17,394 bases of DNA from Rhodoferax sp. UBA5149 (GCF_002413825.1 NZ_DHXT01000164.1:2975-20368); one strand, 5' to 3'; shown: positions 1-6,763, counted from the stretch's first letter. Notes: a model not told the origin generated them from the sequence alone. Made by a program: numbers and translations.

Positions 1-728
1 GCGGGGCGCTGCAACTGGACGGCCGCAATCCCTGGGATTTGTCACGGAGCGAGCTGCAACGCCTGCGCGGCGAACTGTTCCTGGCGCCGCAGGTGCCGCC
101 GCTGCCGCCACGGCAACGCGTGGTCACCACCGTGCTGGCCGGACGACTGCCGCACGAGAGCCTGTGGACCAGCGTGCGCAGCCTGTTTTACCCCACCGAT
201 ATCGCGCTGGCCGACCAGGCGCTGGCGCGTTTTGACGTGAGTGACAAGCTGTTCGAACGGGTCGACCGGCTCTCCGGTGGCGAACGCCAGCGCGTCGGCC
301 TGGCCCGCGCCCTATTGGCGTTGAGCGTCGCCGGGCCGCCCCAAGGCGCGAAGGCCCCCTCGGGGGGCAGCGCAGCACACAAGGTGGCAAGCGTGGGGGC
401 GTCACTTTTGTTGGTGGACGAACCCCTGTCCGCGCTGGACCCGACCCGGGCGCAACAAGCGATCGAGTCGCTCACGCAAGCGGCCCACGAGCGCGGCGCC
501 ACGCTGGTCGCCACGCTGCACCATGTGGAGATGGCGCTGCGCCACTTCCCGCGCATCATCGGGCTGCGCGACGGTGAACTGGCTTTTGACCTGCCCGCCG
601 CTCAGGTGACGCCAGAGCGCCTGCACCAGTTGTACGAGCAGCACCTGGACGAACTGACCGGCGCCCCACCGGCAGCGCTGCAAGACGCGCCGGCGGCGAC
701 TGCGCCCGTGGTCATGCATTGCCGATAG
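1..728 (+). CDS. phnC: Phosphonate-type ABC transporter ATP-binding protein, 5'-truncated
   Basis: This is the ATPase of an importer for phosphonate or a related phosphorus compound, acting on the inner face of the cytoplasmic membrane. The reading frame is open from base 3, so the start and the Walker A motif lie outside the window; 241 residues are visible. The TTG at 39 is internal and not a credible start. Visible motifs are a Q-loop-like APQ, the PhnC-type stretch around AGRLPHESLW, the ABC signature LSGGERQRV (about 270-296) and Walker B LLLVDEP followed by SALD (about 405-437). Between the signature helix and Walker B there are about 29 residues, where relatives have only a few. The extra segment is encoded by a GC-rich repeat-like sequence. 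Two PhnE-like permeases follow at once, which supports the assignment. The substrate cannot be fixed, because no receptor or C-P bond enzyme is visible. Confidence 0.85.
   Translation, partial: GALQLDGRNPWDLSRSELQRLRGELFLAPQVPPLPPRQRVVTTVLAGRLPHESLWTSVRSLFYPTDIALADQALARFDVSDKLFERVDRLSGGERQRVGLARALLALSVAGPPQGAKAPSGGSAAHKVASVGASLLLVDEPLSALDPTRAQQAIESLTQAAHERGATLVATLHHVEMALRHFPRIIGLRDGELAFDLPAAQVTPERLHQLYEQHLDELTGAPPAALQDAPAATAPVVMHCR
328..408 (+). repeat. GC-rich palindromic repeat-like insert inside phnC
   Basis: This stretch encodes about 25 residues that are not expected in an ABC ATPase. At its centre is a perfect 6-bp inverted repeat, GCCCCC then TCG then GGGGGC (354-368), followed by a GC-rich tail ending in GTGGGGGC. 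I recognise the pattern as resembling a short dispersed repeat that is common in Comamonadaceae genomes; this comes from memory and was not searched. It is in frame, so the ATPase stays open. The exact ends are uncertain by about 10 bases. Confidence 0.6.
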
Positions 729-739
729 CGCGGCCGGCC

Positions 740-1594
740 ATGCTGCTCCCCGTCCATCGACCCTTGCCCCGCGGCACCGCACCCGCCCTGCGCGACCCGG
801 CCTGGCGCGGCCGCGTGTTCTGGGCGCTGGCCGGGCTGGTTCTGTTGTGGCCGATGGGAGTGCTGACCGAGTTCAAGCCCTGGCTGCTGCTGGAGCCCGA
901 CGCGCTCAAACCCACGCTGCGCTTTCTGGCGGACTTTGTGCCGCCCAAGGTGGATAGCGACTTTCTCGCCCTGGTGGCGCGCGAGACCTGGCGCACCGTC
1001 GCCATCGCCACCGCCGGCCTGACGCTGGCACTTGTGCTGGCGATTCCGCTGGCGCTGCTGTCGGTGCGGGTGCTGTCCATTTCGGCGCTGACCGGCCGCA
1101 TGGCGCTGCTGCCCGCTGGCTTGCGGCAAATCGTGCGCTGGCTGCTGATCGTGCTGCGCAGCGTGCCCGAGCTGATCTGGGCCCTGGTGTTCGTGCGCGT
1201 GGTGGGGCTGGGCCCGACCTCCGGCGTGCTGGCCATTGCGCTGACTTACGGCGGCATGCTGGGCAAGGTCTATGCCGAAATTCTGGACAGCGGCGAAGCG
1301 CATGCCACCAGCAGCCTGCTGCGCAACGGCTCGGGCCGCCTGCAGGCCTTTTTGTACGCCCTGCTGCCGCAAAACGCGGGCGAGCTCACCAGCTACACGG
1401 TCTATCGCTGGGAATGCGCCATCCGCTCCTCCGCCGTGCTCGGCTTTGTCGGCGCTGGCGGTTTGGGGCAGCAAATGGACGCCTCGATGAAGATGTTCAA
1501 CGGTTCCGAGGTCGCCACCATGCTGCTGGTGTTCATGGCCCTGGTCTGGCTGGCGGACCGCATCAGCGCCTGGCTCAGACGGGGGCTGGCATGA
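740..1594 (+). CDS. phnE: Phosphonate ABC transporter permease (first PhnE-like)
   Basis: This is an inner-membrane channel subunit of the importer, 284 residues from the ATG at 740. It shows an N-terminal membrane segment (VFWALAGLVLLWPMGVL), a periplasmic loop, and the binding-protein-dependent permease domain with several hydrophobic helices. The stretch SVPELIWALVFVRVVGLGP is typical of PhnE, and the loop near YGGMLGKVYAEILDS takes the place of the ATPase-contacting EAA motif. The ATG at 740 is preferred over the in-frame TTG at 719 because TTG would overlap the phnC stop and neither has a clear Shine-Dalgarno. It lies 11 bases after phnC and overlaps the next permease by 4 bases (ATGA), so the three genes are almost certainly one operon with coupled translation. 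Confidence 0.88.
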   Translation: MLLPVHRPLPRGTAPALRDPAWRGRVFWALAGLVLLWPMGVLTEFKPWLLLEPDALKPTLRFLADFVPPKVDSDFLALVARETWRTVAIATAGLTLALVLAIPLALLSVRVLSISALTGRMALLPAGLRQIVRWLLIVLRSVPELIWALVFVRVVGLGPTSGVLAIALTYGGMLGKVYAEILDSGEAHATSSLLRNGSGRLQAFLYALLPQNAGELTSYTVYRWECAIRSSAVLGFVGAGGLGQQMDASMKMFNGSEVATMLLVFMALVWLADRISAWLRRGLA

Positions 1595-2424
1595 GCATCG
1601 ACGTCAAGGCCGCCGCCAACGAGGTCTACAAACTGCCGCCCAAGCTGTTTGACGCGCGCTGCAAAGCCTGCTGGTTCGTGCTCGGCGTGTTGCTGCTGGT
1701 GGCCTTGAGCTTCTGGACGCTGGACCTGAAGTGGACGCAATTTCTGTCCGCCGACGCGTTCGCCAAAATGGGCAAATTCCTCGCTGAGCTGCTGCACCCC
1801 GAGACCAGCCCGGCGTTTGTGAAAAAACTGTTGGCCGCCACACTGGAGACATTGGCCATGTCGGCCCTGGGCACGCTGCTGGCGGTACTGCTCGGGCTGG
1901 CGCTGGCGCTGCCCGCCAGCAAGACCTTTGACGGCGACCCGGCGCGCTGGCGCACGCTGACCCGGCTGCTGCTCAACGCCTTGCGCAGCATTCCCGAGCT
2001 CATTTGGGCCACCTTGCTGCTGATTGCCGCCGGGCTGGGGCCGTTTGCCGGCACGCTGGCGCTGGGCTTGCACACCTCGGGTGTGCTGGGCCGCCTGTTC
2101 GCCGAGGCGATAGAAAACGCGCCGTCCGGCCCCGGCTTTGCCCTGCGGCTGCGCGGTGTCACCGAAGGCCGCGTATTTTTGTATGCCACCTTGCCGCAGG
2201 TGCTGCCGCAACTGCTGAGCTACACCTTGTACCGCTGGGAAAACAATATCCGCGCCGCCGCCATATTGGGCGTGGTGGGCGCTGGCGGGCTGGGCCAGAT
2301 GCTGGCGTTTCACATGGGGCTGTTCCAGATGGGCGAGACCAGTTCCATCCTGATCGCCATGCTCTTGCTGGTGACGCTGGTGGATGGTCTAAGTTTTGCC
2401 AGCCGACGCTGGCTGGCCAGCTAG
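1591..2424 (+). CDS. phnE: Phosphonate ABC transporter permease (second PhnE-like)
   Basis: This is the second channel subunit, 277 residues, homologous to the preceding one. The two share the stretches RSIPELIW versus RSVPELIW and YTLYRWENNIRAAAILGVVGAGGLG versus a near match, which indicates duplication of a PhnE ancestor. The ATG at 1591 overlaps the stop of the upstream permease (ATGA); longer readings starting at 1414 run inside the first permease and are discarded. The domain order is an N-terminal helix (about residues 28-46), a loop, and then the inner-membrane permease domain. Paired PhnE permeases are known from PhnC-PhnD-PhnE-PhnE systems and presumably form a heterodimer here. No convincing terminator follows the gene; a GC hairpin at 2523-2537 lacks a T tract. 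Confidence 0.88.
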   Translation: MSIDVKAAANEVYKLPPKLFDARCKACWFVLGVLLLVALSFWTLDLKWTQFLSADAFAKMGKFLAELLHPETSPAFVKKLLAATLETLAMSALGTLLAVLLGLALALPASKTFDGDPARWRTLTRLLLNALRSIPELIWATLLLIAAGLGPFAGTLALGLHTSGVLGRLFAEAIENAPSGPGFALRLRGVTEGRVFLYATLPQVLPQLLSYTLYRWENNIRAAAILGVVGAGGLGQMLAFHMGLFQMGETSSILIAMLLLVTLVDGLSFASRRWLAS

Positions 2425-2800
2425 TGCCGTGTGCATTTTGCCGGATGCCGCGCAGCCGCAGTCAATAGCCCTCATCGGCCTCCGCTAGCGCCAGTCGGCG
2501 ACCTGCCCATGGCCCGGGCTGCGGCGGCAAAGCCGCCTCCGTCGACCACGCACTGAAACACCCGCATTGATAAAAGACGGTCCATGATTGAAACAAATAT
2601 ATTTTTATTTGATGAATTATTTCAGTTTCAGCAATGGTTAATTACTGACCAAGTGGTTTTTAAAACACCTCTCCCCGCCTAAACTTCAGTCCATCGATGA
2701 GCCGAAACCAAATAGACGACTCACCGAGGCTGGACAAGACGGGACACGATGACGCCCGACCTGCCCGGAAATGTCTAACCACTTTTGAAGGAATCCCATC
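2425..2800. other. Gene-free stretch with an AT-rich patch
   Basis: No credible gene is seen in these 376 bases. The left part is GC-rich and contains a 6-bp hairpin (ggcggc, aaa, gccgcc at 2523-2537) without a T run. Bases from about 2575 to 2675 are strikingly AT-rich compared with everything around them and probably hold the promoter of the DUF4148 gene, although no clean -35/-10 pair stands out. If so, the message has a leader of 100 bases or more. An 8-base inverted repeat (AAGTGGTT near 2653, AACCACTT near 2779) spans the leader but is too short to rely on. Confidence 0.4.
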
Positions 2801-3199
2801 ATGAACACCAAATTTGCCGCCACCGCTTTGATCCTCGCCTCCAGCCTGATCGCCAGCACCAGCTTTGCCGCCGATACCGGCGCACTGACTCGTGAGCAGG
2901 TTCGCGCCACTGTCTTGCAGGCCCGCGCCGAGGGCAGCATGCCGCACAACAGCGAGGTGCAGGTGATTGACTATTCGTCCATCCCCAGCACGACGACCCG
3001 CGAGGCCGTCAAGGCCGAGTACCTGGCCGCCCAGCAGGCCGGCACATTGTCCCAAAACAGCGAAGTGCAGGTGACTAACTATTCGGCCATCCCCAGCACG
3101 ACGACCCGCGAAGCCGTCACCACCGACTACCTGGTCGCCAAGAGGACCGGCGCCTTGCCTAAACAAGGCGTCAACGGTGTTCCCGGCTTCTCCGCCTGA
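2801..3199 (+). CDS. Small secreted DUF4148 protein with three 36-residue repeats
   Basis: This is a 132-residue exported protein of unknown function, family DUF4148, common in Burkholderiales. Residues 1-23 form a Sec signal peptide (basic start, hydrophobic core, cleavage after SFA). The mature part consists of units beginning TRE at residues 30, 66 and 102, an exact 36-residue period. Each unit has a predicted helix (TREAVKAEYLAAQQAG-like), and the first two are followed by NSEVQV and Y-S-x-I-P-S-T-T. The Shine-Dalgarno GAAGGA lies 9-10 bases before the ATG. The gene stands alone, with its own terminator downstream and an AT-rich region upstream. DUF4148 members are often recorded as abundant small periplasmic proteins, but the role is not known and none is proposed here. 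Confidence 0.88.
   Translation: MNTKFAATALILASSLIASTSFAADTGALTREQVRATVLQARAEGSMPHNSEVQVIDYSSIPSTTTREAVKAEYLAAQQAGTLSQNSEVQVTNYSAIPSTTTREAVTTDYLVAKRTGALPKQGVNGVPGFSA
2950..3138 (+). repeat. Tandem 108-bp coding repeat in the DUF4148 gene
   Basis: The segment starting AGCGAGGTGCAG at 2951 recurs as AGCGAAGTGCAG at 3059, a period of exactly 108 bases. The copies match closely for about 70 bases, including an identical stretch around CCATCCCCAGCACG, and most differences are silent or conservative. High identity at the DNA level suggests a fairly recent unit duplication or ongoing gene conversion. A third, diverged unit lies upstream at the protein level. Confidence 0.8.
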
Positions 3200-3276
3200 T
3201 ACCTGAGCGTGCCAGCCGCAAGGGTCACAGGGACCGGCCGGCGCTAAGCCCCATTGGCTTTCAGCCGCCCGCTTGC

Positions 3277-3305
3277 AATCCCGCCCCCGTGGCGGGATTT
3301 CTTTT
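3277..3305 (+). terminator. Rho-independent terminator of the DUF4148 gene
   Basis: A 9-bp stem (AATCCCGCC at 3277-3285, GGCGGGATT at 3291-3299) closes a 5-base loop and is followed by T-C-TTTT. It lies 78 bases after the DUF4148 stop codon on the same strand. Confidence 0.85.
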
Positions 3306-3425
3306 GCCTCAACGAGGCTTGCTACGGGTAATGCCGCGCCATGGACTCGGCGACGCACACCGGTTTGACGGTGTTGGAAGCGTGATGGCACAACGGGTTT
3401 GGATCAAACCGCGCACGCCAGTGTG

Positions 3426-4955
3426 TCAGGCGTAAACCGTTCTGGCCTGCTTCAAATCAATCAGGCCGGCCACCACTTTCTCAAGCGCGTCCTGTCGCAG
3501 GGTTCGCATATCCGCTCCGGAGGCCTCGGCAAAAATTTCCGAGGTCGCGGCACGTGACTGAATCTTGTGCTTCATGTCACCCACGTTTTCCAGGACCTCA
3601 TAGATGCCCGTGCGACCTTTATAGCCACGGCCACCACACCGTTCACACCCCACCGCATGGCACGTGGAGATTTGTGTCACAGGGGCACCCGAGACGGATG
3701 AAGCGGCCGCAACGAGCCGCTTGTGCCCCTCTTCAGCCGTCAAAGCCGTGCCATCAATGTATTCGTGTACCAGGGATTCATATTCGTCGCGCGAAAGCAT
3801 CGTTGACACCGCACAGTGCTTGCACAAGCCACGAACCAGCCGTTGGGCCACGATACCGATCAGCGAATCCCCGAAGTTCATCGGATCCATGCCCAAATCC
3901 AGCAGACGGATCACGCTCTCCGCCGCGCTGTTGGTGTGCAATGTCGATAGAACCAGGTGACCCGTGAGTGAGGCTTCAATGCAAACACGCGCGGTTTCCT
4001 CGTCACGCACCTCACCGATCATGATGACGTCCGGATCTGCCCGCAGGAATGCCCGCATGGCGGTCGCGAACGTCACGCCAATTTTCGGGTTGACCTGAAG
4101 CTGTCGCAGCCCCGTTTGGGTAATTTCAATCGGATCTTCGGCCGTCCATATCTTTCGATTGTCGGTATTGATATGGGCCAGAAGCGAGTGCAGGGTGGTG
4201 GTTTTGCCCGAGCCGGTGGGCCCGCAGGCCAGGATAAGGCCAAACGGCCGCTCGGTCAGGCGTTTGATGATCTTGTCATCCCGGGCAGAGAACCCGAGCT
4301 GCGGCAGGGGGATGGGTTTGCTGGATGCCAACAGTCGCATGACCACGTCTTCAAGACTGTCATGGGTCGGCAATATGGCCACCCGCAGTTCAAGCTTGAT
4401 ATCGGAGAACTCATTGAAATTGATCTTGCCGTCCTGCGGTCGGCGTCGCTCGGAAATGTCCAGTCGGCTCATGATCTTGATCCGCGATACAAGGGCTGCC
4501 CGCAATGAAAACGGCAGCAACAGATAGTCTTCGAGATCACCATCTTTGCGAAAACGAATGCGCGATATGTCATCCCCCGCATTGGCTTCAATGTGAATAT
4601 CAGAGGCCTTCTGTTCATGCGCATCAATGATCATCTGGTTGACCAGTTTGATCACGCTTGAGCTTTCATTGACCGCGTTGAACTGCTCCTGGTCACCCGC
4701 ACCTTTTAACTCGATCAAGGCGTCAGTCAGCAGCGCGTGCACGTCCAGCGGCGGGTGATCCCCAACTCTGGACCAGACTTCGGAGTCGTTTCCTGCTGCG
4801 ATGTCCGGCGGCACCTGGGCGTGGGTTTCCAGCGCCAGCCTTCGATCAATCTGGGCTTTCGGAGCCCATACCAGCGACACGATGCAATCGGCGATCATGC
4901 TCAACTGCAGCTCCAACTCACGCTGGAAGGGCGTGGAGGAAGCCGCATGCAGCAC
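3426..4955 (-). CDS. GspE/PilB-family secretion ATPase, core part
   Basis: This reading frame of 509 residues encodes the ATPase core of a type II secretion or type IV pilus motor protein (GspE/PulE/PilB/MshE superfamily), a cytoplasmic hexamer that powers pilus or pseudopilus assembly. All hallmarks are present: Walker A GPTGSGKTTTL, the Asp box (IWTAEDPIE), Walker B with DPDVIMIGEVRDEETA, the His box (TGHLVLSTLHTN), and the zinc-binding cysteine pairs CKHC and CERC near the C terminus. The ATPase half thus looks functional. The start is a GTG at 4955, 15 bases after an in-frame TAG, with GGAG just upstream, so it could be re-initiated. Without the preceding fragment it lacks the complete N-terminal domain. 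No pilus or secretion genes are nearby, so the machine it serves is unknown. Base composition is visibly less GC-rich than in the flanking phn and cox genes. Confidence 0.85.
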   Translation of the reverse strand: MLHAASSTPFQRELELQLSMIADCIVSLVWAPKAQIDRRLALETHAQVPPDIAAGNDSEVWSRVGDHPPLDVHALLTDALIELKGAGDQEQFNAVNESSSVIKLVNQMIIDAHEQKASDIHIEANAGDDISRIRFRKDGDLEDYLLLPFSLRAALVSRIKIMSRLDISERRRPQDGKINFNEFSDIKLELRVAILPTHDSLEDVVMRLLASSKPIPLPQLGFSARDDKIIKRLTERPFGLILACGPTGSGKTTTLHSLLAHINTDNRKIWTAEDPIEITQTGLRQLQVNPKIGVTFATAMRAFLRADPDVIMIGEVRDEETARVCIEASLTGHLVLSTLHTNSAAESVIRLLDLGMDPMNFGDSLIGIVAQRLVRGLCKHCAVSTMLSRDEYESLVHEYIDGTALTAEEGHKRLVAAASSVSGAPVTQISTCHAVGCERCGGRGYKGRTGIYEVLENVGDMKHKIQSRAATSEIFAEASGADMRTLRQDALEKVVAGLIDLKQARTVYA

Positions 4956-4970
4956 ACCAGACTCCAGCCC

Positions 4971-5357
4971 CTATGGCAAAACATGGTGTTTGAAGGCCAC
5001 CGGCCATGGCAGTCGATCAAGTGCCTGTGTTTCAACCTTAAAAGCGGTGGCATCGACTTCCGGCGTGTTGAGCATGTGCGCACGCGCATGTTCGAGCTGC
5101 AACTCGGTCACCAGTCCGGATTCAAGCAGCAGGTGTTCGGAACGCCGTTTTCCTTCTACCGGAATTATGGGGAGCTTGCCAAGGGATTCGATATCCACGA
5201 GTTTCAGATCAATGAGCGATTGGGCCAGGGACCTGATCGGCGCGCTTCTGGCGTTATGGATCAGCATGCGCAATTCGGTCATGTTCCGGGCCAGCCCAAG
5301 AAACAGTGCGGGTTCCTCAGCCAAGGGACAGGGGGGAAGTCTTGGCCCACTGATCAA
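4971..5357 (-). CDS. N-terminal fragment of the split GspE/PilB-type protein
   Basis: This is a 128-residue fragment corresponding to the regulatory N-terminal domain of GspE/MshE-like ATPases. It contains two helix-rich units (around RSLAQSLIDLKLVD and RRSEHLLLESGLVTELQLEHA) that resemble the paired MshEN motifs that bind cyclic di-GMP in MshE. The motifs are degenerate and ligand binding is not claimed. It ends at an amber codon, VLP-TAG. The start is uncertain: TTG 5357 has no clear Shine-Dalgarno, while ATG 5282 gives a shorter product of 103 residues. It is best understood as part of the interrupted gene and not as an independent gene. Confidence 0.5.
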   Translation of the reverse strand: MISGPRLPPCPLAEEPALFLGLARNMTELRMLIHNARSAPIRSLAQSLIDLKLVDIESLGKLPIIPVEGKRRSEHLLLESGLVTELQLEHARAHMLNTPEVDATAFKVETQALDRLPWPVAFKHHVLP

Positions 5358-5382
5358 TCTGTATGGTCAGCTGGCTATCCAT

Positions 5383-5697
5383 ATATTGGACTCACTGGAA
5401 CGTTGTTCTGCATGTCGCATGATTCATAGTGTATTGGGTCGGAGTCACTTGTTTCTTGAGGTGCAAGCTCTCTGCACATCAAACCCACCGTCCTCGAAAA
5501 TAAGGTTATCGGCCTAAAACCGGGAGAAGTTGAAATCTCAATGAGGAAAGTTCAAAACTCGCTGCGAATCGACAGCGATCAAATGCTTCATTCAATATCT
5601 GTGCGTTGTCGTACAGACAACTCACCCTAAATTTGCCAATCTCAACCCATGTCAATTGGCCGTAGGGAAGTGCTATCGACTTCATTGAACTTTTGAT
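5383..5697. other. Intergenic stretch between the split ATPase gene and rpoH
   Basis: These roughly 315 bases separate two divergently transcribed genes and are much less GC-rich than the coding regions. Only small hairpins are visible: GTGCA/TGCAC at 5461-5477, and TTGTC/GACAA around 5605-5620. A 76-codon open frame on the minus strand (5506-5736) has no family resemblance, overlaps the rpoH promoter and is not called. The promoter of the ATPase gene should lie here, but I cannot place it. Confidence 0.4.
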
Positions 5698-5724
5698 TTG
5701 GCACTCGATCACAGAGAGTGCTAA
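5698..5724 (+). promoter_or_regulatory. CIRCE operator (HrcA-binding site) upstream of rpoH
   Basis: The sequence reads TTGGCACTC, nine bases, then GAGTGCTAA. The established CIRCE consensus is TTAGCACTC-N9-GAGTGCTAA, so 17 of 18 arm positions match, including a perfect right arm and the exact 9-base spacer. HrcA is the known repressor for this element. The site lies 31 bases before the rpoH start codon and coincides with the promoter spacer. Confidence 0.92.
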
Positions 5725-5727
5725 TAT
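5698..5727 (+). promoter_or_regulatory. Probable sigma-70 promoter of rpoH, overlapped by CIRCE
   Basis: A -35 box TTGGCA (5698-5703, 5 of 6 matches) and a -10 box TAATAT (5722-5727, 5 of 6 matches) are separated by 18 bases. Transcription would begin near 5734, giving a leader of only about 20 bases. The operator covers the -35 box, the spacer and the first bases of the -10 box, so HrcA binding would block RNA polymerase. Confidence 0.65.
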
Positions 5728-5755
5728 GATAACCATGACAAAAAGGAGTTCTGGA

Positions 5756-6697
5756 ATGGCTTATCCAACTGGAGTTTCAGGTGCTGCGCTGGCGGTTGCC
5801 AACCCTTGGTCCTTGGTGCCCCCCTTGGGCAACCTGGACGCTTATATTTCGGCCGCCAATCGCCTGCCGATGCTGACGCTCGAAGAAGAGCAGGAGTTCT
5901 CGCGCAAGTTCAGGGCCGACAATGATCTGGATGCGGCGGGCAAGCTGGTGCTGTCTCACTTGCGGCTGGTGGTGTCGGTGTCGCGCCAGTACCTGGGCTA
6001 CGGTTTGCCGCACGGCGACCTGATTCAGGAAGGCAATGTGGGCCTGATGAAGGCCGTCAAGCGCTTTGACCCCGATCAGGGCGTGCGCCTGGTGAGCTAC
6101 GCCCTGCACTGGATCAAGGCCGAGATTCACGAGTACATCCTGAAAAACTGGCGCATGGTCAAGGTGGCGACCACCAAGTCCCAGCGCAAGCTGTTTTTCA
6201 ACCTGCGCTCGATGAAGCAGCGCTACAAGTCGGACGACGCCGCGGCCGATGCCGGCACGCACCGCGAAACCCTGAACGAAGACCAGATCGACGCGATGGC
6301 GGCGACACTCAAGGTCAAGCGCGAAGAGGTCATCGAGATGGAAACCCGCTTGTCGGGCGGTGACGTGCTGCTTGACCCCAGCCCGTCGGACGACGGCGAG
6401 GACGCTTATGGCCCGATTGCCTACCTGACCGATGCCCGGCACGAGCCGACCGCGATGATCGAGGCCAGAGAGCGCGATGTGCTGGCCAGCGACGGCATTG
6501 CAACGGCGCTGGAAGCGCTCGATGAGCGCAGCCGGCGCATCGTGGAAGAGCGCTGGCTCAAGGTCAACGACGACAGCTCGGGCGGCATGACGCTGCACGA
6601 GTTGGCGGCCGAGTACGGTGTCAGCGCCGAGCGCATTCGCCAGATCGAGGTGGCGGCCATGAAGAAGATGAAAAAGACCCTGGCCGAATACGCCTGA
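5756..6697 (+). CDS. rpoH: RNA polymerase sigma factor RpoH (sigma-32)
   Basis: This is the heat-shock sigma factor, 313 residues, which directs RNA polymerase to chaperone and protease promoters. Region 2 includes HGDLIQEGNVGLMKAVKRFD and the DNA-melting stretch RLVSYALHWIKAEIHEYIL. The diagnostic RpoH box QRKLFFNLR lies at residues 143-151. The region 4 helix-turn-helix lies at about 278-305 (LHELAAEYGVSAERIRQIE). The ATG at 5756 is chosen because AAGGAG lies 7 bases upstream; an upstream in-frame start at 5693 would put the coding region across the CIRCE element and promoter. Length is slightly above the enterobacterial protein, as is usual for beta-proteobacteria. Regulation appears to be by HrcA through CIRCE. 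The short leader offers little room for the mRNA thermosensor known from E. coli. Confidence 0.96.
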   Translation: MAYPTGVSGAALAVANPWSLVPPLGNLDAYISAANRLPMLTLEEEQEFSRKFRADNDLDAAGKLVLSHLRLVVSVSRQYLGYGLPHGDLIQEGNVGLMKAVKRFDPDQGVRLVSYALHWIKAEIHEYILKNWRMVKVATTKSQRKLFFNLRSMKQRYKSDDAAADAGTHRETLNEDQIDAMAATLKVKREEVIEMETRLSGGDVLLDPSPSDDGEDAYGPIAYLTDARHEPTAMIEARERDVLASDGIATALEALDERSRRIVEERWLKVNDDSSGGMTLHELAAEYGVSAERIRQIEVAAMKKMKKTLAEYA

Positions 6698-6725
6698 GCC
6701 GCTCCGGCCTTTGAAACAAGGCAAA

Positions 6726-6763
6726 CTCCGTAGGTTTTTTCACTGAAACCTACGGAGATTTTT
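6726..6763 (+). terminator. rpoH terminator that also sequesters the next gene's ribosome binding site
   Basis: A perfect 12-bp stem (CTCCGTAGGTTT at 6726-6737, AAACCTACGGAG at 6746-6757) with an 8-base loop is followed by A and five T. This is a standard intrinsic terminator for rpoH. The downstream start codon is at 6765, and the only Shine-Dalgarno candidate, GGAG (6754-6757), forms the last four bases of the right arm. Read-through message from rpoH would therefore have that site paired. Confidence 0.85.

Larger units (their letters stand above)
3426..5382 (-). pseudogene. Full GspE/PilB-type gene interrupted by an amber codon (and probably a frameshift)
   Basis: The 128-codon reading frame at 4971-5357 lies in the same frame as the ATPase core and is separated from it only by TAG at 4971-4973. 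Read through, the product runs VAFKHHVLP, stop, GLESGVLHAASSTP, which matches the end of the GspE N-terminal (MshEN-like) domain, where relatives have an uninterrupted VLP-hydrophobic-x-x-x-G-x-L pattern. The N-terminal part shows a GLVTELQLEHA-like helix typical of that domain. In this frame the only upstream starts are TTG 5357 and ATG 5282. A better-looking start, ATG 5382, lies in another frame and would join this one if the six-C run (5331-5336) had one base fewer. The gene is therefore either a recent pseudogene, translated as two polypeptides, or affected by sequence error. Confidence 0.7.

Noticed and set aside
719..739. TTG start at 719 for the first PhnE permease
   Set aside because: It overlaps the phnC stop, has no Shine-Dalgarno, and an in-frame ATG at 740 follows at once.
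2523..2537. GC hairpin after the second permease gene as a terminator
   Set aside because: Only a 6-bp stem and no T tract; it lies about 100 bases beyond the stop codon.
2660..3391. 243-codon minus-strand open frame over the DUF4148 gene
   Set aside because: Its internal repeats mirror the repeated units of the real gene on the other strand, and it shows no family features.
3396..3410. Hairpin GGTTTG-GAT-CAAACC as a terminator of the ATPase gene
   Set aside because: It lies just after the stop codon on the minus strand, but the stem is only 6 bp and no T run follows.
4737..5517. Two long plus-strand open frames over the GspE N-terminal region
   Set aside because: They lack recognisable domains and lie opposite a minus-strand region with clear GspE similarity.
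5506..5736. 76-codon minus-strand open frame upstream of rpoH
   Set aside because: No family resemblance; it covers the CIRCE element and the rpoH promoter.
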